Source: Ipomoea triloba (lineage: Eukaryota; Streptophyta; Magnoliopsida; Solanales; Convolvulaceae). Taken from it: a DNA stretch of 64,000 bases. How positions within the stretch are numbered: position 1 is the stretch's first letter; every line of letters starts with the position of its first letter. Below, in pieces: positions 38,401 to 48,140 of this stretch. The notes below the pieces were generated by a model. It saw only the letters and a list, made by a program, of their open reading frames with translations. It did not search any database and had not been told where the DNA came from. The stretch covers positions 8,156,165-8,220,164 of the forward strand of contig NC_044917.1 of NCBI RefSeq assembly GCF_003576645.1. Direction: 5' to 3'. The translations under genes were made by a program, and so were the position numbers.

Positions 38401-39156
38401 CTTATCAAACCGTCTAACATCCTTCGTAAGACGAGTCGGATTTTATATAAGTATTACATTTTCAAGTTAATGCCATATGGAGTCCTCCGAATATAGTGAT
38501 TTTGTCACGTTTACTCTTAAACTTTCAAATTAATCACTTGTGGACCGTGATCTTCAACTTTCAAATTGTTACCATCTGTGCTCCAAGTTAACCACTCGTG
38601 GTCCTTAAACTATCAAATTTTAACTTCCAGGAGGACCATGACTGGTTAAATTTTGAAAGTTGAAGGACCATGGTTGGTATACTTGGACCAATAAAAATTT
38701 GAAAGTCGAAAGATCATGGCGGGTTAATTTGAAAGTGTAGAACTAGACGTGACAAAATCACTATACTCGGAGGACCACAGATGGTATTGACTCATTCTTC
38801 CACATAATTATTACAATTCTCATTATAAGTAACTCTTCAATGCTTAATTAATACAGAGTATTACATTTTGATTTAAAAGTATTACATTTTCTCGCATAAA
38901 TAAAAAGTAAACAATTTATCCATGATTAGTATCACATTTTTCTCATAAACTATTCAACCTAAATATTACTCCATACATTTTAATTTAAAAGTATTACATT
39001 TTTCTCAAAATTAAAGTATTACATTATTTTTCTTTATAGGTTACAAACAATGTATTCCTGATTAGTATTATATTTTCTAGTATAAATATTACATTTTTAT
39101 CGTGACCCGACATGTTTCACAAATAAAGATTCGATAGACGATCTCACATGAGGCTC
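38401..39156. mobile_element. GTGTGAGAC foldback element interrupted by another MITE
   Basis: Left end ATCAAACCGTCTAACATCC and right end GATAGACGATCTCACATGAG match the family ends. The interior carries AGTATTACATTTT units. The foldback at 38473-38790 sits inside, separating the arms. Confidence 0.55.
38473..38790. mobile_element. Nested foldback MITE, about 318 bp
   Basis: AAGTTAATGCCATATGG...TCCTCCGAATATAG is inverted at the right end (CTATACTCGGAGGA...GGTATTGACTC). The arms also contain inverted CTTTCAAATT motifs. The ends resemble the Mutator-like foldback at 13520-14029 (GGTCCTCCGA). No clear target duplication. Confidence 0.6.
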
Positions 39157-39327
39157 GCCCTAAAAATAAAAATATTAAGAATGCTATATATATTTTTTAA
39201 AAGAAAATTGATTAGATAGAGAGGAAATGAGTATTAAAAAACCTGTGTCAACTTAGTAACATTTAGAATTTTTGACAGTGTGACAAATTAGTTTTAATTC
39301 AAAATTAAATGTTATTATAATTAGTTG

Positions 39328-39373
<46 letters not shown>

Positions 39374-39771
39374 CAGCAAAAAGATTTGGAAAGGAACATG
39401 GCTAGGATGACCATCCAACTCCCTCCATGTGCTTCTACAATCTCTTCACATGCCCAAATATAAATCTTTGCTCATTCCCTATCACTTCTGATAACTTTTC
39501 TTTGTTTTATAATACTAACCAAATTTTATTTATAATTCTATATAATTTTCAGTACGTTGGGTTAAATCACGAGGCTTGTATAAAAGGAAATATGCTATGC
39601 ATTATAATACTGTTCCCAAACTAATAACATTTAATTTTGAATTAAAACTAATTTGTACTTATAAATTATAATAACATTTAATTTTGAATTTATTACAACT
39701 AATTATAATAAGATTTAATTTTGAATTAAAACTCTTGTGTCAAAAATTCTAAATGTTACTAAGTTGACAGA
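39157..39771. other. Intergenic stretch with (TA)n
   Basis: (TA)n at about 39335-39371. Segments on the two sides (39225-39320 and 39610-39770) are inverted copies of each other (AGAATTTTTGACA, AATTAAATGTTATTATAATTAG), so this is another foldback with a TA tract inside it. Confidence 0.5.
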
Positions 39772-39907
39772 GATGTCAAGGATCTTGTGATCTAGTGACC
39801 TCAAATTAATCTTCTATATGGGAGGTTGTGAATTCTAACCTCAATGGAGACAATATTGAATCTACTGCCAGTCCGTAATACTCAAAAAGAAAAAAAAAAA
39901 AAAAAAA
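39772..39907 (+). repeat. tRNA-derived SINE
   Basis: Head GTCAAGGATCTTGTGATCTA, degenerate box B (GAATTCTAACCTCAA), body and A-rich tail 39886-39907. Confidence 0.65.
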
Positions 39908-40455
39908 GTTGACACAGTGTACAAATTTTTTTCTTTTTAATTTTTTAAAATTTTGGGCTTAACAGATCCATATACTCTTAGGTCACCTTCCAAATGCGAA
40001 TGGGCCAGTTCATGTTACAGTACTTCAACCTTTGCTATAATTTTAGGAGTCGTAATTGCATTGACCATGATCCACATAATCAATCATTATTATATTGATC
40101 ATGGTTCGCACAGTTATGTATACCATAAATTAAAAGTAAAATTTTAATATATAAAAAGTACATTATTTGAGTACTAAAAGTAAAATCGCCCGGTCCAAAA
40201 TCCGAAGCAAGCAATCCGACCCGAAAGTCAGCATCCGAACCGCGAGGCTATACGATGTCGGATAAGGGAGTTCGGATAGGGTTGGATATTTTGATATCCG
40301 GCCCGCTCGAATATCCGATATTTTTTAGGGTTAGGTTTAGGATACATACCATGTGACGTCGTTTTAGTTGTGTATATATATTTTATGGACACTGATAGCG
40401 TTCATTTGCGCAGTCGTTCACCCCTTGACCTTGACACCTTCTGACTTCTCAACCA

Positions 40456-41073
40456 GTGAATGTGCAGGCTACTACTGTTGGTAGGCCACAATCTAGGTTG
40501 AAAAGCAAACTGAAAAGGCAAAGAATGGAGAGTGGTGGAAGCCTTAAACAGACTGAGCTACAAATATATTTGACTGAGAGTATTGTGGAAGATAAGAATA
40601 GTTTTGAGATTCTAAGATGGTGGAAGGTAAACAGTGAGAGATTGCTCATTCCCTCAAAAATGGCAAGAGATATTCTAACAGTACCAATATCAACTGTGGC
40701 TTCTGAATCTGATTTTTCGACAAGTGGTAGAGTGTTAGATCCATTTACGAGTTCCTTAAATCCTAAAATTGTGGAAGCTTTAATTTGTACACAAGATTGG
40801 TTGAGATTACCAAATCAAGCAATCCAAATTGAGGAAAATATTGATGATTGTGAAAGACTTGAAAAAGGTAACTCTTTCTTTATTTATGTTATTCCTTATT
40901 TCCTTATTCACTTTTAAAATTTAATCCTTTTATGTTTTTTATTTGCAGAGTTGCCAAGTGGAGTTAGGAGTGTTGGTCCTGCTGGAACTAGTTCATCCCT
41001 TTCAACCATTGCAGTAATGTTCATTCATTATGCTCTGCATTTTATATTAATCTGTTATTCTTGTTTTCTGTAA
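40456..41073 (+). pseudogene. hAT transposase C-terminal dimerisation region
   Basis: The frame contains ELQIYLTESIVEDKNSFEIL, RWWKVNSERLLIPSKMARDI and LTVPISTVASESDFSTSGRV. This is the C-terminal hAT dimerisation domain of plant Tag/Dart and RICESLEEPER-like proteins (WW, FP-L/ARDIL, P-S-ASE-FS-GR). A likely intron 40868-40948 (GTAACT...TTTGCAG) joins to a second exon ELPSGVRSVGPAGTSS ending at 41073. The BED finger and DDE catalytic core are missing upstream, so no active transposase is made. The dimerisation part itself is free of stops. Confidence 0.75.
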
Positions 41074-41969
41074 ATCTGTTATCTTCTAAATTCTGATAAT
41101 TTGTTATGAGTTATGACATGAGTAATGACCTTATGAGCACTGAGCACATGACAAACGAAAATGACTTCCTTGACTTGGTAACAATTAACTTGTTACCGCC
41201 TTGAATCCTTGGCCCCTTTGAGCTTTCACTCTGCTGCAGGTATAAATGTATAATAATATCAGTTCAGTATGCACTTATCTGATCTGGTATTATCATTCTC
41301 CCTTCTCCATTGCAATTTTCTTTGGCTATGATGATGCTTCCACTTGGTCTGATTCAAATTTTGGGTTGGTATGTTGCTCAAGTTTTGGGTTTTGATCCAA
41401 AACTTATGAAGCAATTTGCCACAAATCTTACCTTGATATGAAAACAAAGCAATCTGAGCTTATTTTTAATTCTAAATGAACTGTTGAACTGTGACTTTTC
41501 ATGTGACATCTAACTGTGTTTTAAGTTTGCAATTTGAGCAGGAAGATGAGGAATGTTGAGTGTTGACTGCTGAGTTGCTGAGTAATGATGATTGATGGTT
41601 GATGAATGATGATTGATGGTTGATGAATGATTTTTAAATTTGTAACTTTTCAGTAAGCAGTGAGGACTTAGAACTGATTGGACAATATTATTTTTGTAAA
41701 ATTGTAATTAATTTTTTGCATAACTTATAAGCTATAAAGTGTGAAGTATAAAACTAGTAGTAAGCTGTTAGTTGTTTATGACTTACTATTAGTTTTAACT
41801 TTTAAGTTGTTAGTTTTAACTTATAAGTTTCAATTTTAAAGTTAAAGTTTTAATTTTTCAGTTGTTTGTTAGTTTGTTAGTTTGTTTGAAGGATTAGAAA
41901 TTAGAACTGTAAATATTAAAAATTTTACTTTAATTAGTACTTAATTTTGCATTTTTTAAAAATTTTATT
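41074..41969. other. hAT 3' non-coding region
   Basis: AT-rich, with ATGATTGATGGTTGATGA tandem units at about 41585-41630. No separate gene seen. Confidence 0.4.
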
Positions 41970-42149
41970 GCAATCCGATAAAATCCGAAATCAGACCCAA
42001 TCCGTCAGAAATCCGAAAACATTAAAACCGAGGGGTTGATATGTTCAAAATGCACGGATATGGGATAACTTATGCTATCCGAAATCCGATCAGTTGGGCG
42101 GTTCTCAAATCTGAACCGCCCAAACCGAACCGATGCTCAGGCCTATATA

Positions 42150-43560
42150 CTATCACAAAATGCATTCATACCAGGGTGCCTTATCATTGGTAACATATTA
42201 GTCATAGGAGAGGCCAGACACTTTCTGAGGCGAAAGACACAGGGTCGCGACAACTTGGCTACCCTCAAACTTGATACGCCTAAAGCCTATGACTATATGA
42301 AGTGATGTTTTCTGAAAGCTATGTTGTTGGCTTATAGTTCTGCGACGAAATGGGTGGAACTGATCATGTTGTGTGTTTCCATTATCCACTATCATATCCT
42401 AAACAATGGTGTTCTGGCTGGCCCGATATTACCATCCCCGTGGACTCAAGCAGGGTGACCCGTTTTCCCCGTATCTATTTATTATTTGTGCAAAAGGACT
42501 TTACTTACTCCTCTAAGATGTAGAGAAGTCGGGTAAGATTCATGGTTGCCATTTAGCAAAGGGTGCGCCATTAGTTTCCCACCTTTTCTTCGCAAAAGGC
42601 AACCTTCTCTTCTTCAACGCCACGCAGAGTGAAGTAGCCAAAGTGAAATCTTGCCCGGATCGTTATGAGCTATGTTCTGGGCAAGCGTTTAACTTTCATA
42701 AGTCCACGATTTCCTTTGGCAGAAATACGCATGTAGTTGTACGATCAGGCTTGGCTAAGTTCTTTAATGTTAGTGATGTGGAAGGATTTGGAAAGTATCT
42801 CAGCCTACCGTCTATAACTGGTCATAACAGACATGCGGTATTCTCATATATTAAGGACAAGTTGCGCAATAGACTAGGAAGCTAGAACAAGAAACTCCTA
42901 TCTAAGGTTGGTAAGGAAGTCCTCCTCAAAACAATTGCACAAGCTATACACACATACACAATGAGCGTCTTCTTCTTGCCTAAGTCCTGTTACTCAAACC
43001 TTAAAAGCTCATGAATAGGTATTGGTAGGGAGGTGGAGGCACGAATAGTATAGGCATCCACTGGTTCAGTTGGTAGAGACACTGCTACCCGAAGAAGTTT
43101 GGTGGGATGGGTTTTAAAGATGTGTATCAATAGCCTTGATTGCAAAGTACGTGAGGCCACCCTCCTAGAGAGACATTATACCAAACGGAGCAAACTGTAT
43201 GGCTTGCAAATCTCCCCGATATTGAAAAACTTTTTATGGTGCGCGGTTAGGGGTATTCTACCAACCTATCCCCATGTTGCCCCTATTGCATGGTGCGGAA
43301 TCCATTGCCGGGCACGGATAGTAGAGGCATCCACTAGTTCAGTTGGAAGAGACACTGCTACCCGAAGAAGTTTGGTGGGATGGGTTTTAAAGATGTGTAT
43401 CAATTCAACCTAGCCTTGATTGCAAAGTATGTGAGGCCACCCTCCTAGAGAGACATTATACCAAATAGAGCAAAGTGTAGAGCTTGCGAATCTCCCCGAT
43501 ATTGAAAAACTTTTTATGGCGCACGATTAGGGGTATTCTGCCAACCTATCCCCATATTGC
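42150..43560 (+). pseudogene. LINE (L1-type) reverse transcriptase remnant
   Basis: Conceptual translation shows NAFIPGCLIIGNILVIGEAR and LATLKLDTPKAYDYMK (RT motifs; the intact family reads F-PGR-I-DN and KLD-SKAYD). Later come NFHKSTISFGRN, GKYLSLPSITGHNRHAVFSY and KEVLLKTIAQAIHTYTMSVF, then the zinc-binding-type LKNFLWRTIRGILPTYPHI. Stops and frameshifts are frequent and the catalytic FADD box is not intact. The last part is duplicated in tandem: about 43030-43300 and 43305-43560, period about 274 bp. Confidence 0.75.
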
Positions 43561-43602
43561 GGAATCCTTGGGCACAATATCGGTACGATGGGCATGCAAA
43601 AA

Positions 43603-43675
43603 TAACTTTGCTGGGGATCGAACCCAGAATCTCTGGTTCCGTAGACCAACACCTTATCCATTGGGCCACAAAGTC
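43603..43675 (-). tRNA. tRNA-Arg(ACG), unit A of a tandem array
   Basis: A 73-nt minus-strand sequence from 43675 folds into a full cloverleaf. The acceptor stem GACTTTG/CAAAGTT has a single G-U at the first pair. The D arm starts GCC. The anticodon stem is TTGGT/ACCAG with loop CTACGGA, so the anticodon is ACG (Arg). The T arm is CTGGG-TTCGATC-CCCAG, and the discriminator is A. Box A-like TGGCCCAATGG and box B GGTTCGATCCC are intact. Five T residues follow directly (43602-43598, read on the minus strand), a good Pol III terminator. There is no CCA and no intron. It heads an array with decayed copies at 43754, 43871 and 43950. It may be functional, but some D- and anticodon-stem wobbles leave doubt. 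Confidence 0.65.
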
Positions 43676-43753
43676 TTAGTGCATGATATTTAATGTGAAT
43701 ATCTTTAGTTTGATTCCGTACAGTTCTGTAGACCAACTTGGTATACGCAAAAA

Positions 43754-43826
43754 TAACTCTGCTAGGGATTGAACCCAAAATCTATAATTCTATAGACTAA
43801 CGCCTTTTCCATTAGGCTACAGAATC
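43754..43826 (-). pseudogene. tRNA-Arg-like pseudogene, unit B
   Basis: Aligned with unit A over its full 73 nt, with the T arm still recognisable (TTTGGG-TTCAATC-CC). The anticodon region has changed to CTATAGA and the anticodon stem is broken (TTAGT/ATTAT). Also followed by five T. Confidence 0.75.
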
Positions 43827-43870
43827 TTAATACATAATATTTAATGTGAATATCTTTAGTCTGGTTTCAT

Positions 43871-43909
43871 TGACCAACGCCTTATCCATTAGGCCTGGGC
43901 CACAAAGTC
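43871..43909 (-). pseudogene. tRNA-Arg-like pseudogene, unit C (5' half)
   Basis: Only the acceptor 5' strand, D arm and start of the anticodon arm remain, with a 6-bp insertion (GGCCTGGGCC region). It is flanked by the same spacer motif TATTTAATGTGAATATCTTT as the other units. Confidence 0.7.
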
Positions 43910-43949
43910 TTAGTGCACAATATTTAATAGCTTATCTTTAGTGAAAAAT

Positions 43950-44020
43950 GACTCCACTGGGATCGAACCCAAAATCTCTAATTTCGTAGACCAACACCTT
44001 ATCAATTGGGCCACAAAACC
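43950..44020 (-). pseudogene. tRNA-Arg-like pseudogene, unit D
   Basis: About 71 nt. The anticodon loop CTACGAA still gives ACG, but the acceptor (GGTTTTG against TGGAGTC) and anticodon stems are mismatched. Box B GGTTCGATCCC is intact. Five T follow. Confidence 0.75.
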
Positions 44021-44056
44021 TTAGTACATAATATTTAAAGTGAATATATTTTTATG

Positions 44057-44058
<2 letters not shown>

Positions 44059-44137
<79 letters not shown>
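44059..44137. repeat. (TA)n-(GA)n compound microsatellite
   Basis: About 45 bp of TA passes into about 33 bp of GA. It is followed at 44140 by GGATCAGGTGAAAAGC, the end motif of the TA-nested elements. Confidence 0.95.
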
Positions 44138-44138
<1 letters not shown>

Positions 44139-44428
44139 AGGATCAGGTGAAAAGCTTACCTTAATTAGGTGAAAAATATGGTTAGAAGAATTACTTACAA
44201 TGGTGGGTATTCGTCACTTCCTTGTATGAATGCGTAGTCTGAGATGATCTTCTCCCTAGCTGAAACATTTTTCAACTAAGAATGGTTCTTTGTCCAGTAG
44301 GGTGACTGTAAGATCAATGGTAGTTGTTTGAATTTTCTTTGTGGTTTTTTCTTCCTTTAGACATCTTCAATCTCATCTTCAAACTCTACAATAATGCTGA
44401 GTAGATACAGAAAACCATTTATCAGCAT

Positions 44429-44735
44429 GCATAATGTACAGAATCATATAATAGAATACACATAAACTCTTAATATAATATACATAATCATAAGTCTAAG
44501 TATTATCATTTCTGTTTCATTAGGTATGGTTTTGACATCAATAATGTATAGAAGTATATAATAGAATACACATAAACTATAAACAAAATACACATAATAA
44601 CAAGTCTAAGAAATATCATTTCTATCTAGTGAGAGGTATGGTATTGAATTAATAATGCACATAATTATATAATAAAATACGCATAAAATGTAAATAGAAT
44701 ACACAGAAATAATATCAATAATATTTAGTTTATAT
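44429..44735. repeat. About 110-bp tandem repeat, block 1 (3 units)
   Basis: Units start near 44429, 44537 and 44650. Each contains ATAATGTA.AGAAT.ATATAA, TAGAATACACATAAA, ATACACATAATCA and AAGTCTAAGTATTATCATTT. Non-coding. Confidence 0.75.
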
Positions 44736-45571
44736 TTGTCAAATTCCATCTATTCTGGTGTTTGCTGTGGGGGTGTTGTTGTTGGAGCTTATTGTTGCGG
44801 TTGTGCTTCTAATTATGGTCCTATTTGTCTACCAATATCGTCCACCAAATTTTTTAGCATGGTTGCCAATGGGGTCGATGGTGGTGATGGTGTTGTTTTT
44901 GTTTGTGCTGCTGTTAGTGGTGCTTTTGGTGCTAGTGTTGTTGTTGGTGCTGGTGATGTTGTTGGCTGCTCTCTTACAGGTGATTTGGATGTAGTAGCTT
45001 CAGATTGTGGGGGTGGTGGTGTGGTGTCAAAAGATCAAAAGAAGGTGCAGGGATTTCAGCATTCATGCTCTTCATTGTGGCATAGAAAGTTGCTTCAAGG
45101 TCAACAACCGCTTCTAGGAAGTTGGGCTGGTTCAAGACGTCATCATCTCTCAACAATTTCTCTGGTGGGGTTGGATTGGGGCTTGGAATGATGTTTACAG
45201 AGTTGGAGAAGTTGGTGAATGTTTTTTTTAAGATGTCCGCAACAGAGTTTTGTGTCCTAATCTCTGTCATGACTTCTCCAAACTCCACAATGTTTGACGC
45301 CATTTTCTTCAAAGCCTCTGTGACTTTTTGAACTAATTCTGCTTGGGTTGGTACTTGAGTCGATGTCTCCTCCAGTATTGGTTTCCTCTCGATCAACTTC
45401 CTCTTTCCAAATGCCCCAAACTTGTTCTCCACATATATTCTTGCTCTAATCTCCTATGTGGTCCAGGCACTAACAGTGGGAGGGATTTTTGTCACAACTT
45501 ATCTTCTGACCTAGACCCGATCTAGGTATACAAGTATTAAAGAAATAAAAATTCACACTCAATCTAAATTC

Positions 45572-46105
45572 AAAATGTACAGAATTATATAGTTGAATAC
45601 AGATACACACCTAACATAATACACATAAATATAAGTTTAAGAATTATCATTTTTTGTCTAGTGAGAGTTATGGAATTGAAATTCATAAGGCACAGAATTA
45701 TATGACATAATACACATAAACATCTAACATAATACACATAATTAGATAGTATAATACACATGTAACATAATACACATAATAATGTATATTGAGGTATGGC
45801 ATTGGAATTCATCATGTACAGAATTAGATAGTATAATACACATAAACTTCTAATATAATACGCATAATCATAAGTCTAAGTATTATCAATTTTGTATACT
45901 AGGGTATGGAATATCTATAATTCATAATGTATAGAATTAGATAGTAGAATACACATAAACTCTTAACATAATACACATAATCATATGCCTAAGAAATATC
46001 ATTTCTATATCTTGAGGTATGACATTGAAATTCATAATGTACAAAATCATATAATAGAATACACATAAATTGTTAATACAACACACACAATCAAAAGTCT
46101 AAGTA
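45572..46105. repeat. About 110-bp tandem repeat, block 2 (about 5 units)
   Basis: Units start near 45572, 45685, 45812, 45925 and 46036, with the same motifs as block 1. It lies between coding pieces of the disrupted gene, probably in an intron. Confidence 0.75.
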
Positions 46106-46600
46106 ATAGTAATGTGTACCATTAGGAAAGTTGCAGGTCCAATGTAAGATGCATCATGCTTCTTCTTCCATGTCTCAGTAGTGTAGAGGAGACATTTAAT
46201 TGTGTAATCACACCAATTGAGATCATTTATCTTATCAACATCTTGCAGTGAATATAGGATCTTGTAGTTACAAAACTGGTTCTTGTAACCTTTAATTAGT
46301 GTAGTTACTAGGAAGATCACAAAATCCCTTTTAAAAATGTCTCCATGATCACGCCTCTCAACAATCTTGTTCAACATCGCAGTTGTTGATGGGGTTCCCT
46401 TATCTATCCCTCATCGCTCTGTCCATGCATCAACCAAGGCATTGAACTTAGGTGTTTCATTGGCAATTGTGCCCCTTACTACATGAGTTTGTCCTCTAGG
46501 GACACCAAGTGTGTATTATACATCCTCTTCCTCCAAAAACAGCTCATCATCTTCAAGCTGTACTGAACATCTTCCAACATCCAACCTTTTTAGAATGTAT

Positions 46601-47227
46601 TGTTGGAAAAAATGGCATAAATGGCATTTTAAGTAGTCATTTTGTGGTATAAATATATGTAGGGTCCACATCCGATTTGGGTCGGGTCAAAGTGGATTCG
46701 GATTCTTCGTAGTAAGACGAAGAGATCGATATATTATACGCTCAAAATGGATAATGGGTGAATGAGAAAATTGGTTGCATATGAAGAATGAATGCTATTT
46801 ATCCTTTCCTCTACTATAAATTACCAGGAGAGTATGAGCATTTAATGAGTTTTGATACTCACATTAAAATAACTCTGCAAAAGTGAATTTTCCACCTCGA
46901 AACTCTGCTGTCTTTCCTTTCAAGCCACCTGTTTTCATCCTACGTTCTCATTCGTCGGGTCCCAAGTTTGTGTGCTCAAACGCAGGGATCGTAGTACGTT
47001 TCATCCTGAGAAACCTAGATCGCAACGCTCCAGCACCCCTGGAGGCGGTAGAGGCAACTCGACTCGTGCTTACAACTACCCCAAAGTCCGTTCATCTTCG
47101 TCTCGATTTATTCCAGGTTTATCTAACCTTTGTGTAGGTTTAAATTCCTAGAATTACTTATTTATTTTTCTTGTGGATTTCCTATTTCGTCCATTTTCTT
47201 GGATTTTTTCGAGAATTATTTCCAACA
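46601..47227 (+). mobile_element. Solo LTR of a Ty1/copia element, 627 bp
   Basis: Starts TGTTGGAAAAAATGGC and ends GAATTATTTCCAACA: perfect TGTTGGA/TCCAACA inverted termini. TATA box CTACTATAAATTACC at about 46812. The flanks (GTAT / GTAC) give only an imperfect target duplication. It splits an exon of the minus-strand gene. The LTR pieces at 28438-28745 and 53930-54185 are relatives (CTCAAAATGGATA, GTCAAAGTGGATT). GC-rich frames inside are incidental. Confidence 0.85.
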
Positions 47228-47649
47228 GGTACTTGACTAGCTTGGCATCACAGGCCCAGACCCTTACATCAAGCAGTGATCCAAATCCTATCTCCTTTAG
47301 AGCATCATGATGTTCTAGCTCAAACTACCTACAAGATTAAACAGTTGCTTAGGTGTTGTTTTGATGTTCATGTACTTCTTGTGTTTTGGTTCATCGTCCT
47401 CTTATTCTTTTCTTTTTTGGACTATTTTGGTCTTTGTCTTTCCTCAGCTACTTGTCTGTCATCGTTCCTTCGATTTGTCCTCATCTCATCATTTTCTGGA
47501 TCCAGGTCTACATGGACAGACAACGAAATATACGCATCATCTCTCTTTCTTTTGTAAATTTTGTGCATTTTCGCTAATGTCGGATTACTGTCCAAGGGGC
47601 TTGACATTGCTACAATAACATTAGGTACAAAAACTTAAACCACTCAGGT

Positions 47650-47950
47650 AATTGAAATTCACAATGCATAGAATTATATAATAGAAAACACATACACTCT
47701 TAATAGAATACACATAATCACAAGTCTAAGTATTATCATTTTTGTCTAGTGAAAGGTATAGATTCGAATTTCATAATGTACCGAACTTTATAGTAGAATA
47801 CAAATAAACTCTTAATAGAATACACATAATCACAAGTCTAAGAAATATCATTTATGTTTACTAGGGTATGATATTCAAATTCATAATACATAGAATTATA
47901 TAATAAAATACACATAAATTCTTCATAGAGTACACATAATCACAAGTTGA
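47650..47950. repeat. About 110-bp tandem repeat, block 3 (3 units)
   Basis: Units start near 47660, 47775 and 47880, with the same motifs as blocks 1 and 2. It lies upstream of the first ATG of the disrupted gene. Confidence 0.75.
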
Positions 47951-47999
47951 TAAGCGCCAAAGATAGCTATAGAAAGAGTCAGATTTAGGACTTGAATGC

Positions 48000-48131
48000 G
48001 ATGAGAACACAATATCTGTATTGATTGAGTTAACCTGAATACAATGACAAAGGTAGAATATATACAAGAAGACTCTCAGAAAGACTAGGATAGATAGTCC
48101 TATCATAACTCAGACTCACAGAGTCCTAATA
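48000..48131 (-). repeat. 3' LTR of the copia element
   Basis: 132 bp, identical to 52290-52421. In element sense it begins TATTAGGACTC and ends GTTCTCATC, so the termini are TA...TC rather than TG...CA. Confidence 0.93.
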
Positions 48132-48140
48132 CTCCCCCTC
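48132..48140 (-). promoter_or_regulatory. Polypurine tract
   Basis: In element sense GAGGGGGAG sits directly before the 3' LTR, where plus-strand DNA synthesis is primed. The pol stop codon (48139-48141) overlaps its first bases. Confidence 0.9.

Larger units (their letters stand above)
40185..42147 (+). mobile_element. hAT transposon remnant, right end preserved
   Basis: Clusters of ATCCGA/TCGGAT subterminal motifs flank the transposase fragment (40190-40330 and 41970-42120). The right end reads ...CCGAACCGATGCTCAGGCCTA. No matching inverted end is present on the left, so the element is truncated. It abuts or interrupts the LINE that continues at 42150. Confidence 0.6.
44736..47607 (-). pseudogene. 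Transposon-borne gene resembling Ulp1-type/MULE ORFs, disrupted
   Basis: Read on the minus strand: ATG at 47607 (MSSPLDSNPTLAKMHKIYKR), then a segment EHHDALKEIGFGSLLDVRVW up to about 47228. It resumes beyond the solo LTR with KRLDVGRCSVQLEDDELFLE and GVPRGQTHVVRGTIANETPK, then IFKRDFVIFLVTTLIKG and DINDLNWCDYTIK-like sequence with YIGPATFLMVH. At 45432-44974 follows a linker with EALKKMASNIVEFGEVMTEI, ending in a Pro/Thr-rich tail. The order (helical 'IGFGSLL', 'LGVPRG', 'F-R-F-ffllstfL', 'nWc-yv...gp-lFL') recalls the N-terminal region of Ulp1-carrying Mutator-like genes in plants. No protease catalytic part is visible. There is at least one in-frame stop (about 46516), a frameshift near 45030, and the LTR insertion. 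Family assignment is from memory. Confidence 0.5.

Noticed and set aside
44736..45191. Val/Gly-rich 151-aa plus-strand frame
   Set aside because: It is the antisense of the Pro/Thr-rich tail of the minus-strand Ulp1-like gene.
46883..47137. 84-aa plus-strand frame
   Set aside because: Lies wholly inside the solo LTR; no domain.
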